Assembly (NCBI GenBank): GCA_030247885.1
Contig: JAPDRO010000004.1
Coordinates: 1,116,001 to 1,180,000 of the forward strand
Source of the DNA: Taxawa tesnikishii (nom. ined.)
Taxonomy: Eukaryota > Ascomycota > Dothideomycetes > Dothideales
Direction: 5' to 3'
Length of the DNA: 64,000 nucleotides
Shown piece by piece: positions 23,446 to 35,393 of the stretch (position 1 is its first letter; each line of letters starts with the position of its first letter). The position numbers and the translations under genes were made by a program. The notes under the pieces were generated by a model. That model did not search any database and was not told where the DNA came from. It saw only the letters and a program-made list of their open reading frames with translations.

Positions 23446-25092
23446 ATGGGTGCCGGCCAATCCTCCAACGCAGGCGCAGGCGCCTCGCAGCAAGCCGCCG
23501 AGGTCAAGACGAGCTACTACGAGCTGCTGGGCGTGCAGCGCCAGGCCACCGACGACGAGATCAAAGGGCATACCGCAAGAAGGCACTCGAGCTGCATCCG
23601 GACCGCAACTATGGGAACGTGGAGTGGGCGACGAAACTCTTCGCAGAGGTCCAGGCTGCGTACGAGGTCCTGTCGGATCCGCAGGAGCGCGCGTGGTACG
23701 ATTCGCACGAGAGTGCGATACTGCGTGGAGATGATGCTGGTAGCGAGGAGCAGCACTTTGAGGGGAACATCAAGATGACGACGGCGGACGACATAGCGCG
23801 CATGGTGCGGAAGTTCAACAGTGGGGTCGAGTTCTCCGACTCTCCATCAGGCTTCTTCGGTTTCTTGAGGGAGACGTTCGAGCAGCTGGCCAAGGAGGAG
23901 CAGGCAGCAGCGAGTTGGGAGGGCCTGGACGTGCCGGATTATCCCAGCTTTGGTCATAGAGATGATGAGTACGACGACGTAGCCAAGCCGTTCTATTCGG
24001 TCTGGATGAGCTTCGCTACGAGAAAGACGTTTGCGTGGAAGGATAAGTACAGGCTGTCAGAAGCACCAGACAGGCGGTACAGGAGGCTCATGGAGAAAGA
24101 GAACATGAAGGCGCGCGAGGAGGGCATCAGAGAGTTCAACGAGGCTGTTCGATCGCTGGTGGCTTTCGTCCGGAAGCGAGATCCTCGGTACATACCCAAT
24201 ACTCAGACGGAGGCCGAGCGCCAGAAGGTACTACGAGATGCGGCTGCAGCACAGGCAGCACGAGCGAGAGCCGCAAACGAGGCAAAGCTGCAGGGGCCAT
24301 ACCAGAGTGGGCGCAGACGGTACAACGTGACGAGAACGAAGGAGAAATCGAAGAGTCAGACGTCGAAGAGAACCACTACGAATGTGTGGCTTGTGGGAAG
24401 ACATTCAAGAGTGAGAACCAATGGGACGCACACGAGAAGAGCAAGAAACATCAAAAAGCCGTACAGGCGCTTCGGAAAAAGATGCAGAAGGAGAACCTGA
24501 ATTTCCATCTGGAAGACGAGGCCTCGAGTGGCGTAATGACACCGATGTCTGACGAGGAGGCAGAGGCTGCAAACCCCATTGCTGAAGGCTCGCTCCCGGA
24601 CCCCGACCGTGATAGCACTGGAGACGTTGGAGAGAAACAGATGGACGATCTGCATCTCTCTGCAGACAGCGACGAGGAAGCCCAGACGGAATCCTCCAAA
24701 CCGGCGCCTATCGCTACCCCACCGACAGACACCGAGGCCGAGACAGAAGACGAGGACTATGCCTCCCTGAAGCTATCAAACAGCGGCTAACCTCCGATCC
24801 TCTCGGCGCCTCAATACCGGCAAGCAAGAAGGATACCGAAGGCGACGACGCCGAGGGTGACGCCGAACCCGACCCCACGAAACCAACGATGGGCAAAGCA
24901 GCGCAGAAGCGAGCCAAGAAAGCCGCTGCCGCAGCCGCCGCGGAGCAGTCGGAAAACAAGTACAGTTGCGCCACATGCAACGCCAGTTTCCCGTCCAAGA
25001 CACAGATGTTCCAGCACATCAAGGATCACAAACACGCGGCGCCCAAAACGGTCAGCGCTGGCAAGGGCAAGGGCAAGAAGGGGAAGAGGTGA
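23446..25092 (+). CDS. JJJ1: JJJ1/DNAJC21-type J-protein, three apparent frameshifts
   Basis: Jjj1 is a cytosolic Hsp70 co-chaperone that recycles the Arx1 export factor during 60S ribosome maturation. The J domain opens TSYYELLGVQRQATDDEIK and, one frame over, continues AYRKKALELHPDRN with the HPD motif. Then come FYSVWMSFATRKTFAWKDKYRLSEAPDRRYRRLMEKEN and the charged linker, a C2H2 finger (YECVACGKTFKSENQWDAH) and a second C-terminal finger (YSCATCNASFPSKTQMFQH) with a basic KGKGKKGKR end. This is the full Jjj1 layout. Three single-base losses break it: 23563-23568, the GGGG at 24293-24296, and about 24770. Total length is an exact multiple of three, as three losses predict. Confidence 0.88.
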
Positions 25093-25749
25093 TCTTTGCT
25101 CGAGCCCTCCCTCCCTGAAGGTGCTTCAGATGGATTGTTTCATGCGGCGTTTTTATTTCCATTTGCTTGCATAGCGAGGGAGTTACGATTCGGTGATACA
25201 TGCATGTTGCACGGGAAGAGTTTCTGATAGAAAGCGCTCGATGATCGGGCGTCGGTGCTTGATACCCCGTTTCGAAACATCAACGTAACTTGCACTGAGA
25301 GAGGGAGCGTTGAGATTGTGTGTGGCCGTTTTGAAGATCAGCAACGATGGCTGATGCAGTAGACGGGGGCCCCATCGTCGGGTTTGCCTTGTGCGAGAAA
25401 TCTAGGCCACCCAGTGTTCTTGCCTATTTTCAAGTGCAGGACTCTACGTGGATGGGAGGATCCGGCTGAGGGAGGAAGGATGGAGGGAGGGACAAAGGAA
25501 GGGAGGAGAGGAGGTCTTTACACGTACATGAAGCAAGCGCAGTAGCGAGGGCAGTGAGGACTAGTTCAGCATACGCCAGCGGGCTTCCAGAACACCGACT
25601 TCGATCGGTTTCAGCTCCAACTACCGAGCACAAAGCACGCTCTCGAAACACCGCAGAGTTCACCGTCGAGTAGCCTATCTGCTAGCCCCAATCACGGCAG
25701 GAATACAGAGTCACGCTTATGAACCTCGTCACCGTCGCTGGCTCAGCTC

Positions 25750-25751
<2 letters not shown>

Positions 25752-25792
<41 letters not shown>
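25752..25792. repeat. (GA)n microsatellite
   Basis: About 20 uninterrupted GA units. Confidence 0.95.
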
Positions 25793-25797
<5 letters not shown>

Positions 25798-26134
25798 TGA
25801 CTTCTCTGACCCGTTCATAGCGCCCCCCAGCAAAGGTTGCGCTGGAGTGACCACAGAGCGGGATGGAATATCCGGGTCCCCTTTCGGGACCTGTCCGGAT
25901 CTCCTTCACCCCCATCGAACCATTTCGCGTCAGACGCACGTAACCATCACACGGAAACAGCGACCCATCAATTTATACCCAACACACGTCGGTCTATTCT
26001 TTGAAGAGGAAGCCGGTGTTTGGGACATGTAGAGGGCGAGAGGGGGTTTCCATTGCCTTCCGATACGCTTAGAATAGTTGGAACAAACAAATTATTACGA
26101 ATAGTAACTCTTTCAGAATTTGGTTCCTATTTAC

Positions 26135-26173
26135 AAGAAGAAGAAGAAGAAGAAGAAGAAGAAGAAGAAGAAA
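26135..26173. repeat. (GAA)n microsatellite
   Basis: About 13 uninterrupted AAG/GAA units on the + strand (polypurine), 120 bp beyond the stop codon of the neighbouring minus-strand gene. Confidence 0.95.
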
Positions 26174-26293
26174 GCGTCAACTTCGTAAAAAGACAACAGA
26201 CATTACACACCAACAGACCGTCCCGATACGTCTCGTCCGATGATCATCCCTCCCAGCAACATCCTCCACCAGAAGAGGCTTCCACCCACACGT

Positions 26294-27408
26294 CTAGTTG
26301 GCAATGTTACCGTCGTCCTGAACGGTCAGCGTGTACGCATAGCTGTTGGTGACCGAGAAGACGGGGGCGCCGTTGTTGTTGCCGACGGAGTTGGTAGCGT
26401 AGCTGGAGTCGACGGGAGCCGAGTAAAGGGAGCAGTAGAGGCCGTTCGGGACACCCTTCTTGTTGACGACGTAAGCGTTGAAGTAGTTGCAGGCGGTGTA
26501 GGTGCCGTCGTGCTGGGAGGAGGCGGCGCTGGTGGACTGGAACTGCGACTCGGCGATGGACCGCGCCTTGGCGGTGTAGGCCTGGCAGGCGGCGGCGCAG
26601 ACGGTGACGTCGAAGGGGATGTTGTAGTATTGTGGGGTGATGAAGAGGGAGGCGAAGTCGATGGCGGCTGGAAGCGCGGTTGGGCCGGTGAAGTTGGCAA
26701 CGGATGGGGAGGCGCTGGCTTGCTGTAGCCGTTGGATCCCGCGATGACGACTTGGAATTGGTCGCGCCATTGCCCGCTGTTGGTGGCGGAGGCGGCGACG
26801 ACGGCGGAGCCGTACAGCGAGCACTTGATGTTGGTCAAGGATGCTGGGTTGGGGCAGCCGTCGGCGGGTTGGATGGATGGGTCGCGCTCGAAGTAGATGT
26901 TGAAGCCCAAGCAGCCCGTGGCCTGGTTACAGTAGGCGGCACAGGCAGATGGGTCGTACTTCTGAAGGGTGTAGTAGCCCATGTAGGTGTTTTGCTGGGT
27001 GGCGCCCTGAAGTGCAACGAAGGAGGCGGTGTATGGGAAGGGCGCTACGGCAGAGAGAGCGGTCTGGTTGTAGACGGGGTTGGCAAGAAACGCAGCAGCG
27101 GTGTCTGGGTTGCTGGTCACTGGACCGTAGCCAGCCGGCTGAGCAGAGCAGGCATCAGTGCTGCCCTGGCGCTTCTCAACGGTGGCAGGCTGGGTAGCGT
27201 CAGCTGCAGCGGCAGTGACAGCAACGGCAGCGGCAGTCGAGACGACGGCAGAGGCATCGTAAACGGAGGTCTGCGCGGTCGAAACGGCAGCAATAGGAGC
27301 ACCCAGAGCAGTAGGGGTAGGGGCGGCCTCAATGATGTCCAAGTCGATGGCTTGGGGGTAAGCCATGGCAAGGCCAGCAAGAGCTGGGAGGAGAAGAGAG
27401 CCGTGCAT
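26294..27408 (-). CDS. Secreted, Kex2-processed cysteine-containing protein, one apparent frameshift
   Basis: A signal peptide (MHGSLLLPALAGLAMAYPQA) and an Ala/Val/Thr-rich propeptide end at VEKR, a Kex2 site, before QGSTDAC. The mature part contains two related modules. The first has CAAYCNQATGCLGFNIYFERDPS and IKCSLYGSAV with ATNSGQWRDQFQ; the second has CAAACQAYT, CNYFNAYVVNKKGV and YCSLYSAPV with YATNSVG. This layout matches a widespread fungal family of secreted proteins of unknown function that I recognise but cannot name by activity. The coding span is one base short of a multiple of three, and the break lies near 26718-26721, between the two modules. Confidence 0.75.
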
Positions 27409-28767
27409 CTTGATGAAAGAACGAATGGCTGGGAACGAGCGAATGGCTGCTAGAGGAGATATGGAGATGATCTGTCAAACACTTACCAGAACAGCGGTAC
27501 GGCTGATTCTTATACTACAGCATTATGGAGCGGCTGTGTTTGCTGCGCGGTGAAACCCTGGTTCTCTAGTCGGGAAAATGCGCAGCATTTGTCGAAGCGA
27601 GCGAGCCGTGTCCGTAGCTTGTCGACAGGATGATTAGCTAGTTGCTGCGTGCTTCCCTCATAGCGCGCGGCATGAACAGGTATTTGACACGATCCGGTGC
27701 TAACTCAGGGCAGTGTGGTGGCAAAATAGCTTGCAGCATGTCACTCTGCATAGGCGTATAGGTCCAGGCATGGATCGTCGTTGAGCTGATACATTTGTGG
27801 ACGAACAAGGGACTCGTTTCGGGAAACCGTACAAGAAAACAGTCCTGTTTGGACGCGCACCGATCGACGCCACGCGAGAAGCGGGTTGAGGCTAAATCGC
27901 TGTCAGATGGCCGGATCCAATGAGGATGAGCGGGTCCCTGACGAGCCGCGCTTCTGGGTCTCCAACAATTGCTGGGTAAAGTGCCGCCGGACTGATCGCC
28001 TGAAGAAAAACGCTTGGACGGGGCGGCCCAGGCATTTGGTGACATTCCAAAAGGCGGCGCACGAGCATGGAGAACGGACTGAAGAGCCGGCGCCAGATGA
28101 CAAGGAAAGCCGAGCACGGGGAGACAACTATAGCCGGCCGAGGTGCTCTGTGATGTCTGTTATCGTGAGATGTGGGCATTCTTCTTGAAGCTGTCTTGTC
28201 CCGTGCTGACTCTATACTATACTACGCAGTAGTCGAAGAAGATGTCATGGAGTTGTTCCGATAACGTTTGGCGGTCCCTGGAAAACATGTTCGTTTGGTG
28301 TGATTACCTAAGGTTGGCGGCGGCAGATCGCCGTAGCCGTGTCGATCCTTCCATCTGGATCCTGGAGCTTCGCAGATACACTTGCATGCATACTTTTGCA
28401 CGACCTCTATTTCTGCGCCAACCTGCCCGTACCATATCAGTCCTGACGCCGCGGAGCAAGAAACCCCACTAATTTGCGGATCTTGATCCCGTTCTCCGCC
28501 AGCGGTTTTCCTCCGTGTCGGACGGACAAGAACTAAGCTCGCCGGTTTCTCAAGCCATTGAGTGCCACCAAGCCTATCCTCACCTACGTCTAGCTCTCTG
28601 CTCAGGGTAGCGGTGCGCTAGTTACGTGCATAGAATTCGTGCGTTTGCCAAGCACTCTGCTGTCGTTGCAGCTTAGGCGCATAGGAGCACAAGCGTAGAG
28701 CGAGCCTGTGACCGACTCCGCAGTACCTCGACAAACCAACGACACACATACTGTACCAGCGCAAAGC
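27409..28767. other. Intergenic, 1.36 kb
   Basis: A 159-codon open frame on the minus strand (27638-28117) and a 100-codon frame on the plus strand (27886-28188) overlap here; neither shows recognisable motifs or splice context, so neither is called as a gene. Confidence 0.35.
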
Positions 28768-29539
28768 ATGGCTCTCCAACCGGCGCCGGACGAGAAGACT
28801 GACCGCCAGACGACGCCTCCCTTTCTGCTGCGCCTCTTCTACCGCACTTCAGCCTTCCACTCACCTTCGGAATTCTCGACCATCCCTCCCTCGCCTTCGC
28901 TCGAACAGTCGTGCGTGCAGGTGTATACATGGCCGACATGCACCCTCGCGGAGTTGACGTCGCTCCTCACCTCCTCTCTCCCGACCTGCTGCCCTCACCC
29001 GCAGTCGGAACACGAGTCGGGTACCGTTTGCTCTTCCCCGACACGCGCAGTGTAGGGTCCGGGCAAGACGGGCCGGGCAGGTGGCTGAGCAAGGAGCTGG
29101 GAAGCGTGGTCATAGGCGCGACGTCCGAGGCAGAGGACGAGGTCAACAGAGACGTTTTGAACAATCTGCAGGGCGATGCGGATAAGACGTTGGCGGAAGC
29201 GAGGTTCGTGATCGGGGATTACATATCCTGTGCCATCTTTCCGCCGCTCGCGAATGGCAGCGTAGCACCGTTGCCGCCGGCGGAGAGAGCGGGTAGGAGC
29301 GGCGGCAGGGAAGGGGATACTCCAGAGGTGGGTATGCTGGGAGAGCAGAGAACGGGTACGGCGGTGGTGGGTTTAGAGGCGGCTACGGCGGAAGAGGGGG
29401 CAGAGGAGGTTTCGGTGGTGACAGAGCGTTCGGAAGTGCTGGTTTGCCCAGCGGGGACTGGAGACGTGGGGAGCGACTACCTGAAGGACCGGGTGGTGGA
29501 GGATATGGTAGAGGTAGAGGAAGGGGACGACCTTACTGA
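28768..29539 (+). CDS. SAP18: SAP18-like subunit with RGG-rich tail, two apparent frameshifts
   Basis: SAP18 has a ubiquitin-like fold and works with Sin3-HDAC and with the ASAP/PSAP RNA-processing complexes. TTPPFLLRLFYRTSAFHS, VQVYTWPTCTLAELTSLLTSSLP, VGYRLLFPDTRS, GRWLSKELGSVVIGA and TLAEARFVIGDYISCAIFPPL are the conserved SAP18 blocks. The tail is RGG-rich (FRGGYGGRGGRGGFGG) with GDWRRGERLPEGP and ends GRGRGRGRPY; such tails bind RNA. Two single-base losses break the frame: the CCC run 28980-28982 and the GGGG run 29313-29316. The 772-nt span is two short of a multiple of three, as expected. Read without correction, the C-terminus is a spurious acidic sequence. Confidence 0.88.
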
Positions 29540-30735
29540 ACAGAGGGTCCATCCATCGAACAGGGACTACAGATGAATGCGGGAGGCGGGTTGTTCGACG
29601 CGACGGGGACCGGGACATGCACATGATAGGCTGGCTACCAATGAGGGCTTCCAGAACCGTGCAGCAGCACGCCCCGTCTCTGCAACAGCCGGACTACGGG
29701 ATGTACTTGTACGACGAAGAAGATAGGCTGCAGGAGAGTTGCACACTGCACCAAGGACGGACAACACCGGTCGGTTTGCCATGTTGGCATGGCCGTCAGC
29801 ATTGACGCGAGAGGTCACACTCAGCTGTAGAGCAGAGCAGGTTGCACTGTAGTACTGAAGAAACAAAAAAAGTCACTTTTACCCAGACACCCATCCAGCC
29901 TTGCCTGAACAGTCTTCTAGTTCAACAGTTGCGGCAGACGGGTGTTTGGTCTGCTGTTATGGACCAGAAGCGCAGTTGGGCCACGCAAGTATGGTGGATG
30001 CGGAAGGGCCGTGTGAAAGGGGCTCTTACCGGTTGCGGTAAGGTGTGAGGTGAGAAGGCGTAGGGCTGCTAGCGCGAGTAAGAATAGCACCAAACCCTTG
30101 CAGCACCGTACCTCGATACCTCGATACCTCGTAGGCGGGAAGAGCATCAGCAGCATCGTAGTGTGATGATGGTGCGTGTCCTGCCTGGCCTGCATGTACG
30201 AGCTGTGCTTGGCAGTGACTGACTGACTGACTGACTGACTGACTGACTGTATATACGATTCTGCTATAAGTTCCCAATCAACTGCAAGACCTTTCCGTTG
30301 TTACACTTGCACTTCCTCAACGCGCCAACAAAGGACACGTCGGACCCTTGTCACGCACAAGCTTCAACGGCCGCGCAGCCCAGAAGTTTAGAAGAGCGAT
30401 CTGGCACCAATACCGACAACCCCCTGCACGAAACCGCATCGCAATCCCCTGCTTCTTGCCTCGGACCGTCTTTCTTTGTACACTCGACAAGACACCGCCC
30501 CTGCTTCTCCTTCTGCTTCTCCTTCTGCTTCTCCTTGTGCTTCTTTTTGCGAAACCACCATCCTCCCCACGCTCGCTCGCTTTCAGCCGCAACGTCACGT
30601 CACACGCAGATCGCAGATCCCCGGACACGGGAAAGACAACTTCGCGCCGCGCTACAACTACCTACGACAGCCTGCCATTGATCGCATACCACCAAAACTC
30701 GTTCGAACAATCTACCAACACACGCTCGGGCAGCC
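29540..30735. other. Intergenic with tetranucleotide repeat and pyrimidine tract
   Basis: No gene is supported. It contains a (TGAC)n repeat, a CGATACCT direct repeat near 30110-30131, and a CTTCTCCTTCTG-rich tract (30490-30545) in the probable 5' UTR of the NIPA gene. Confidence 0.4.
30216..30249. repeat. (TGAC)n microsatellite
   Basis: About eight tandem TGAC units. Confidence 0.92.
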
Positions 30736-32512
30736 ATGCTCGAAGACAAGTACGCACATCTTACCGCTCTCACCGAAAACGCGACACGTCGAAACTAACG
30801 CGCAGGCCGCAGGTACATCGGACTGGCGCTAGCCGTCACGTCTACCCTCGCCATAGGTATATCCAACACCCCAACCATCGTCACAAGCAACCGTCGAAGA
30901 GTTGGGTCCAGCAGGGGTCCGTGAGAGTGCACGCTGAGACCACATCGCAGGAACCAGCTTCGTCATTACAAAGAAAGGGTTACAGGATGCAGAGAGACGA
31001 CATGGTTTCGAAGGCGACAACTTTACATATCTCAAGAGTCCGGTATGGTGGGCCGGCATCGTCACAAGTATGTTCGCCAGACAGACGCCCTGAGACGTCC
31101 CTGCGCATCAAGATGAACCGATACACCGAAGAGGGCCCGTGTAGGACAAAGCTGACAGCGTTGCAGTGGTGATTGGAGAGATCGCCAACTTCGCTGCATA
31201 TGCCTTTGCACCCGCCATCTTAGTAACACCACTGGGCGCGCTGAGTGTGTTGATAGGGTGCGCAAAGCAGAACTGGAGCATGCCGGAAGAGAGACTGACG
31301 GGACCACAGCGCCGTTCTGGGATCGTATTTCCTCGGCGAGAAACTAGGGACCTTGGGCAAACTGGGCTGCGCAATATGTCTGATCGGCTCCGTTGTCATC
31401 GTTCTGCATGCGCCGCCGGACAAGGACGTGCAGACCATTGACGAAATCCTCAATTACGCGATTCAGCCCGGTATGCGCGAGTCAATGAGCTCTGGAAGTC
31501 GCACTCGTGAGTAATAACTGATGCCAGCGCAGGGTTTCTGTTCTACGTCATCATGGTTTGCATCTTCGCGACGGTCATGATCTACCGCATCGCGCCAAGG
31601 TATGGACGTAAGAACCCCTCATCTACCTCAGCATATGCAGCACCGTGGGATCCGTATCCATCATGGCGATCAAGGGCTTCGGCATAGCCGTCAAGCTCAC
31701 CCTGGGCGGCAACAACCAATTCACGCACCCCTCGACCTACGTCTTCATCATCGTGACGGTCGTCTGCATCATGACACAGATGAACTACTTCAACAAAGCG
31801 CTCAGCCAGTTCAGCACCAACATGTACGTCCGCCCTCGCTCTCTCTCACCCCCGCCTTTGCCCCTGCCTCTCAGCACCTAATCACAAGCCACCTCGCAGT
31901 GTAAACCCGCTCTACTACGTGACCTTCACCACCTTCACCCTCGTCGCCTCCTTCATCCTCTTCCGCGGCTTCAACACCACCGACGCCATCAACACAATCT
32001 CCCTCCTCTGCGGCTTCCTAACCATCTTCACGGGCGTCTACCTCCTCAACATCTCGCGCGACGACCCGGAAGGCCGCACGCACATGCAACTCGGCGACGC
32101 CTCGCGCTACGACCTCGACGGCATCCCCACCGACGGCATGGCCGCGCCCCTCACCCGCCGCAGCATGCAAGCCCGCCGAAGCAGCGAAGCCACCACCCAC
32201 AGCCGCTCCGGCAGCCTGAACCTCGGCGGCGGCGGTGGACGCTACCGCAAGGACAGCACGGGCCGAGGCAGCGCCGACGGCCGCGGCGACAGGGAGGCGC
32301 TGATGCACAGCTACGACCTCGAGAGCGGCGGCGGCGACGCCAGGTTCGGCCTCGCCGACCTAGCCGAGGACAGCGACGAGGAGGTCAGCAGCGGCGGCAG
32401 CGGGAACAAGAGGACGAGCTTCGGTGACGGTGCGCCCCAGAGGCCGAAGAAGAGTCGCGCGCTGGAGTTTGCGAGCGTCAGGACCAAGGGGAGTGCGGAT
32501 TTCGGGCGGTGA
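30736..32512 (+). CDS. NIPA-family magnesium transporter, one apparent frameshift
   Basis: Exon 1 is only 14 nt (30736-30749) and is spliced to [16 protein letters not shown] at 30813. Later junctions give [58 protein letters not shown]-type sequence, [48 protein letters not shown] and [20 protein letters not shown], the nine-helix DUF803/NIPA pattern (related to the DMT superfamily). The C-tail is long, Ser/Gly-rich and cytosolic ([13 protein letters not shown]). One base is missing at the CCCC run 31615-31618 between YGRKNP and [14 protein letters not shown]. Mg2+ transport is known for animal NIPA proteins and inferred here. Confidence 0.87.
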
Positions 32513-33194
32513 TGGAGAAGACGCAGTGCGTTGCATCGGATGTGGGAGGGGAGGAATGAGGAGCCATGAAGAGCATCACACGCGTCGAGGAGTCGAGTGG
32601 AAAGAGAGAAGGGGGGGGGGGTGGGGGTTGGGGACAAAGAAGCGGAACCGCGTTCACGAAACGCTGCCTCGGGACGACAGGAAGCATGCTCTACACGGAT
32701 CCAATGCCCCTCAGAGTCCGCTACGGGACTGGGGTGCACCTCAGGCATTGAGGGGGTTTCTGATTAAAGTCCAGGCGTCAAAAAGGCGTAAGATGGGAAA
32801 CGGGGGCATCTGAAGGGGGCATGAGCGCTCCGGCACATGGGAAAGGGGGATTCTGTTTGTTTGGAAAGGGGGCAAGGGAATGTCTGCTTCCTCGCGCGGC
32901 GCATGATGACCAAAAGGGCATTGGTACGGCGTGTATGGTGTACATATGTCGGGGTTTCCATTTCTTGTAGCAGGATACCAGAAAACGAAAAGGAAGGGGG
33001 GCAAGATTCTTGTTTCTGGAAAGAGAGAGTGCACAACAGCATGTTGTGAAACCTGGTTTTTTCTTGGTTGGGGGCCGACATTATCATCAGGCACGAAACC
33101 TTTTTGATTCGAGCCACATTTGCAGGCAATCTTGCCCTTTCTTACCACACCCCCCTCTCTTTCAGCCAAGCCAAACTAAACGTGCACAACCACC
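32513..33194. other. Intergenic, G-rich
   Basis: Convergent 3' flanks of the NIPA and sugar-transporter genes. An 11-base G run lies at 32611-32621. No gene is supported. Confidence 0.4.
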
Positions 33195-35393
33195 TCACAC
33201 CTGCGTCTGCGTCTGCGTCTCCGTCCCCATCTCCGTCTCCTTCTCCCGCGCCGGCTCGAGGATATCACGAATCTCCCGATCGCGCTGACCCTTGCGCGCT
33301 CCGAGACACGGGAGCTTCTGCCAGTGATAGCGAGCATGATCTCCTGTGCGAATGCTGAAAACCGCATCCAGTTCCTCGAGCGGCCTCTCCTTGGTCTCCG
33401 GCAAGCAGAACCAAGTGAAGGCGAACCCGAACAGGTTCCAGGCCGCGTACCAGGAGAAGGCGCCCTGGGTGGTGAATGCGGCGACTTGGGCTGGCCAGCA
33501 GAGAGCGAGGATGAAGTTGAAGCCCCAGCAGACGGCTGTTGCGAAGGACATGCCTACGTCACGCACTGCGAGGGGCTGGGGACCGCCGGGGTCAGTACAT
33601 GGACGATGGAGTGGAGGGGTTAGCGGGCGTCACTTACATAGGCCTCGGCGGAGTAGGTGAAGGGCACGGGTCCCATGCCGGGGAGTAGCCCCACTCGAAG
33701 AGGTAGATACCGGCCGCTACGCAGCCGACGCGGGCTGTGCTGCTGGCGGGGATGAAGAAGGAGAAGCCGGTGAAGAACAGGCAGGCGCTCATGTATGGGA
33801 ACGTGGTGAGGAGCAGCTTGCGGCGGCCCCAACCGTCGATGGTCAGGACGGCGGGGATGGCGCCGATCCAGTTGATGGCGCCGGCGCCGAAAGACGCAAG
33901 CAGGGCGTTCTTGCGGCTGAAGCCGGCTTGGGTAAAGATTTCGGAAGAGTAGTAGGCGATAACGTTCACGCCGCAGAACTGCTGCATGAACATCAAGAAC
34001 GCGGCAGATTGGGCTGCACGTCTGTTCCTCGGTACGCTGAACAGCTGAGTGTACTTCTTGAAGCCCCTGGGTTTGACCTCTTCTTCCAGGTTCAGGCGGA
34101 CATGAATGTCGTACAGGTCTCGGGCCGCCTGGATCTTGGATTTCCGCAGTGCGCAGAGGGACTGGAAAGCACGGCCGTATTTGTCCTTGCTCATCAGCCA
34201 ACGAGGGGACTGTCAGGGGTTAGGACAGGTCAGAGCATGATACTAGAAGTGATCCATACCTCCGGACAGAAAAAGGTGCCGATGCAGACAAAGATTGGTC
34301 TACACTTGCGTTAGGGTAGAGAGCGATACTCGTACTCGTTTGGGACTTACGGAGCAGCAGCAGAAGCAAGCATGAGCCTCCAGTTCAGACCCGGTAGACC
34401 GGACACGTCGAAGAAGGCAACGGACGCGACGGTGCCAATCATGATACCTGTCCGTCGTCAGTCGTTGCGTGGAAAAGACTTCAACACAACCCCAACATAC
34501 CGAAAGCGGTCCACATCTGCCACTGCGTACCAAGAGCACCTCTGATTTTAGGCGGAGCACACTCGGCAGCATAGGCAGGTGTAGTCGACGACTTCGCGCC
34601 AATGGCTAGCCCCATGAAGAAACGAGAGCCGAAGAGCTGCCACTTGCTGAATGTAACGCCTTGCCAGATGCAAGCGACGACGGCGATGAAGCAGGAGATC
34701 CAGATGGTGCCACGGCGCCCAAAGTACTTGTTGAGCGGTGCGGACAACCAACAGGCAATCAGAGCACAGCACAAGTAAGGCGCACCGTTGATGAGGCCTT
34801 TCTCCCACTCGTTGGTGATGTCAAAATCCTCGTTATAGTATCTGGACACAAGTCAGCATAACCAAACCACTGGATGCACCGCGATTGGCCATTTGAATCA
34901 CGGGTACTGACATTTGCGCGCCGTTGACCACGCTCTGGTCCATGCCTTGGACGATGGCAGCGGAGCCACAAAGGACTGCGAGGAATGCGTCAGCGACCAG
35001 CATCAAAAACTATGAAACATGGCGAGCACTAACACGCAACGTAGTACATCATCTTTGTCTGACTCCACTTCTCTTTCCAGTTCGTGCTAAACTCCTTGCG
35101 GAGGCACTCGCGTTCGTACTCATCAAGATCAAGGTGGTCCTTCTGATTGGGATCCCAGGCAAGCAATGCCCCCGGACAATGACATCCTTGTCGTCGTTTA
35201 GACCTTTCTGTTCCGCAAGCTCGGTGGCTTCTGTGATGATCTGTTCTCTCGACTTCCTGATGTGCGGATTGCGAAGCTTCTCCTGGAAGGCAGGCTCGGT
35301 AAGTTCATTCTTGAGTTGCACCTCCGCATCTACAGAATCTTTCTTGGCGGTAGAGCTATTGGAACTGGAGGACGTCGCGTGTGGAGGAGCCAT
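33195..35393 (-). CDS. MFS sugar transporter, two or more apparent frameshifts
   Basis: A 12-helix hexose/inositol-type permease of the plasma membrane. Diagnostic motifs are the loop YFGRRGTIW, GSRFFMGLAIGAKSSTTPAYAAECAPPKIRG, PESPRWL (split by an intron after PE), QQFCGVNVIAYYSSEIF, GRRKLLLTTFPYMS and PETKERPLEELD. The first ~100 residues are cytosolic and charged. At least five introns have clear borders, including one between AYP and LAVRDVG. Single-base losses lie at the CCCCC run 35169-35173 (before ALLAWDPNQKDHLD) and the GGGG run 33680-33683 (inside GYSPGMGPVPFTYSAEAY). The junction near 35040 also does not resolve cleanly. The C-terminus is a QT/ET repeat (TETQTQTQV) coded by a hexanucleotide repeat. 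Confidence 0.87.

Larger units (their letters stand above)
25093..26293. other. Intergenic with two microsatellites
   Basis: Convergent 3' flanks of JJJ1 and the secreted-protein gene. It holds a (GA)n tract and a (GAA)n tract; otherwise I see nothing supported. Confidence 0.4.

Noticed and set aside
26704-27453. 249-codon Gly/Val-rich plus-strand frame
   Set aside because: Antisense shadow of the Ala/Pro-rich secreted-protein gene.
27638-28117. 159-codon minus-strand frame as a gene
   Set aside because: No recognisable motif, no signal peptide, no consistent splice partners, and an equally long frame lies opposite.
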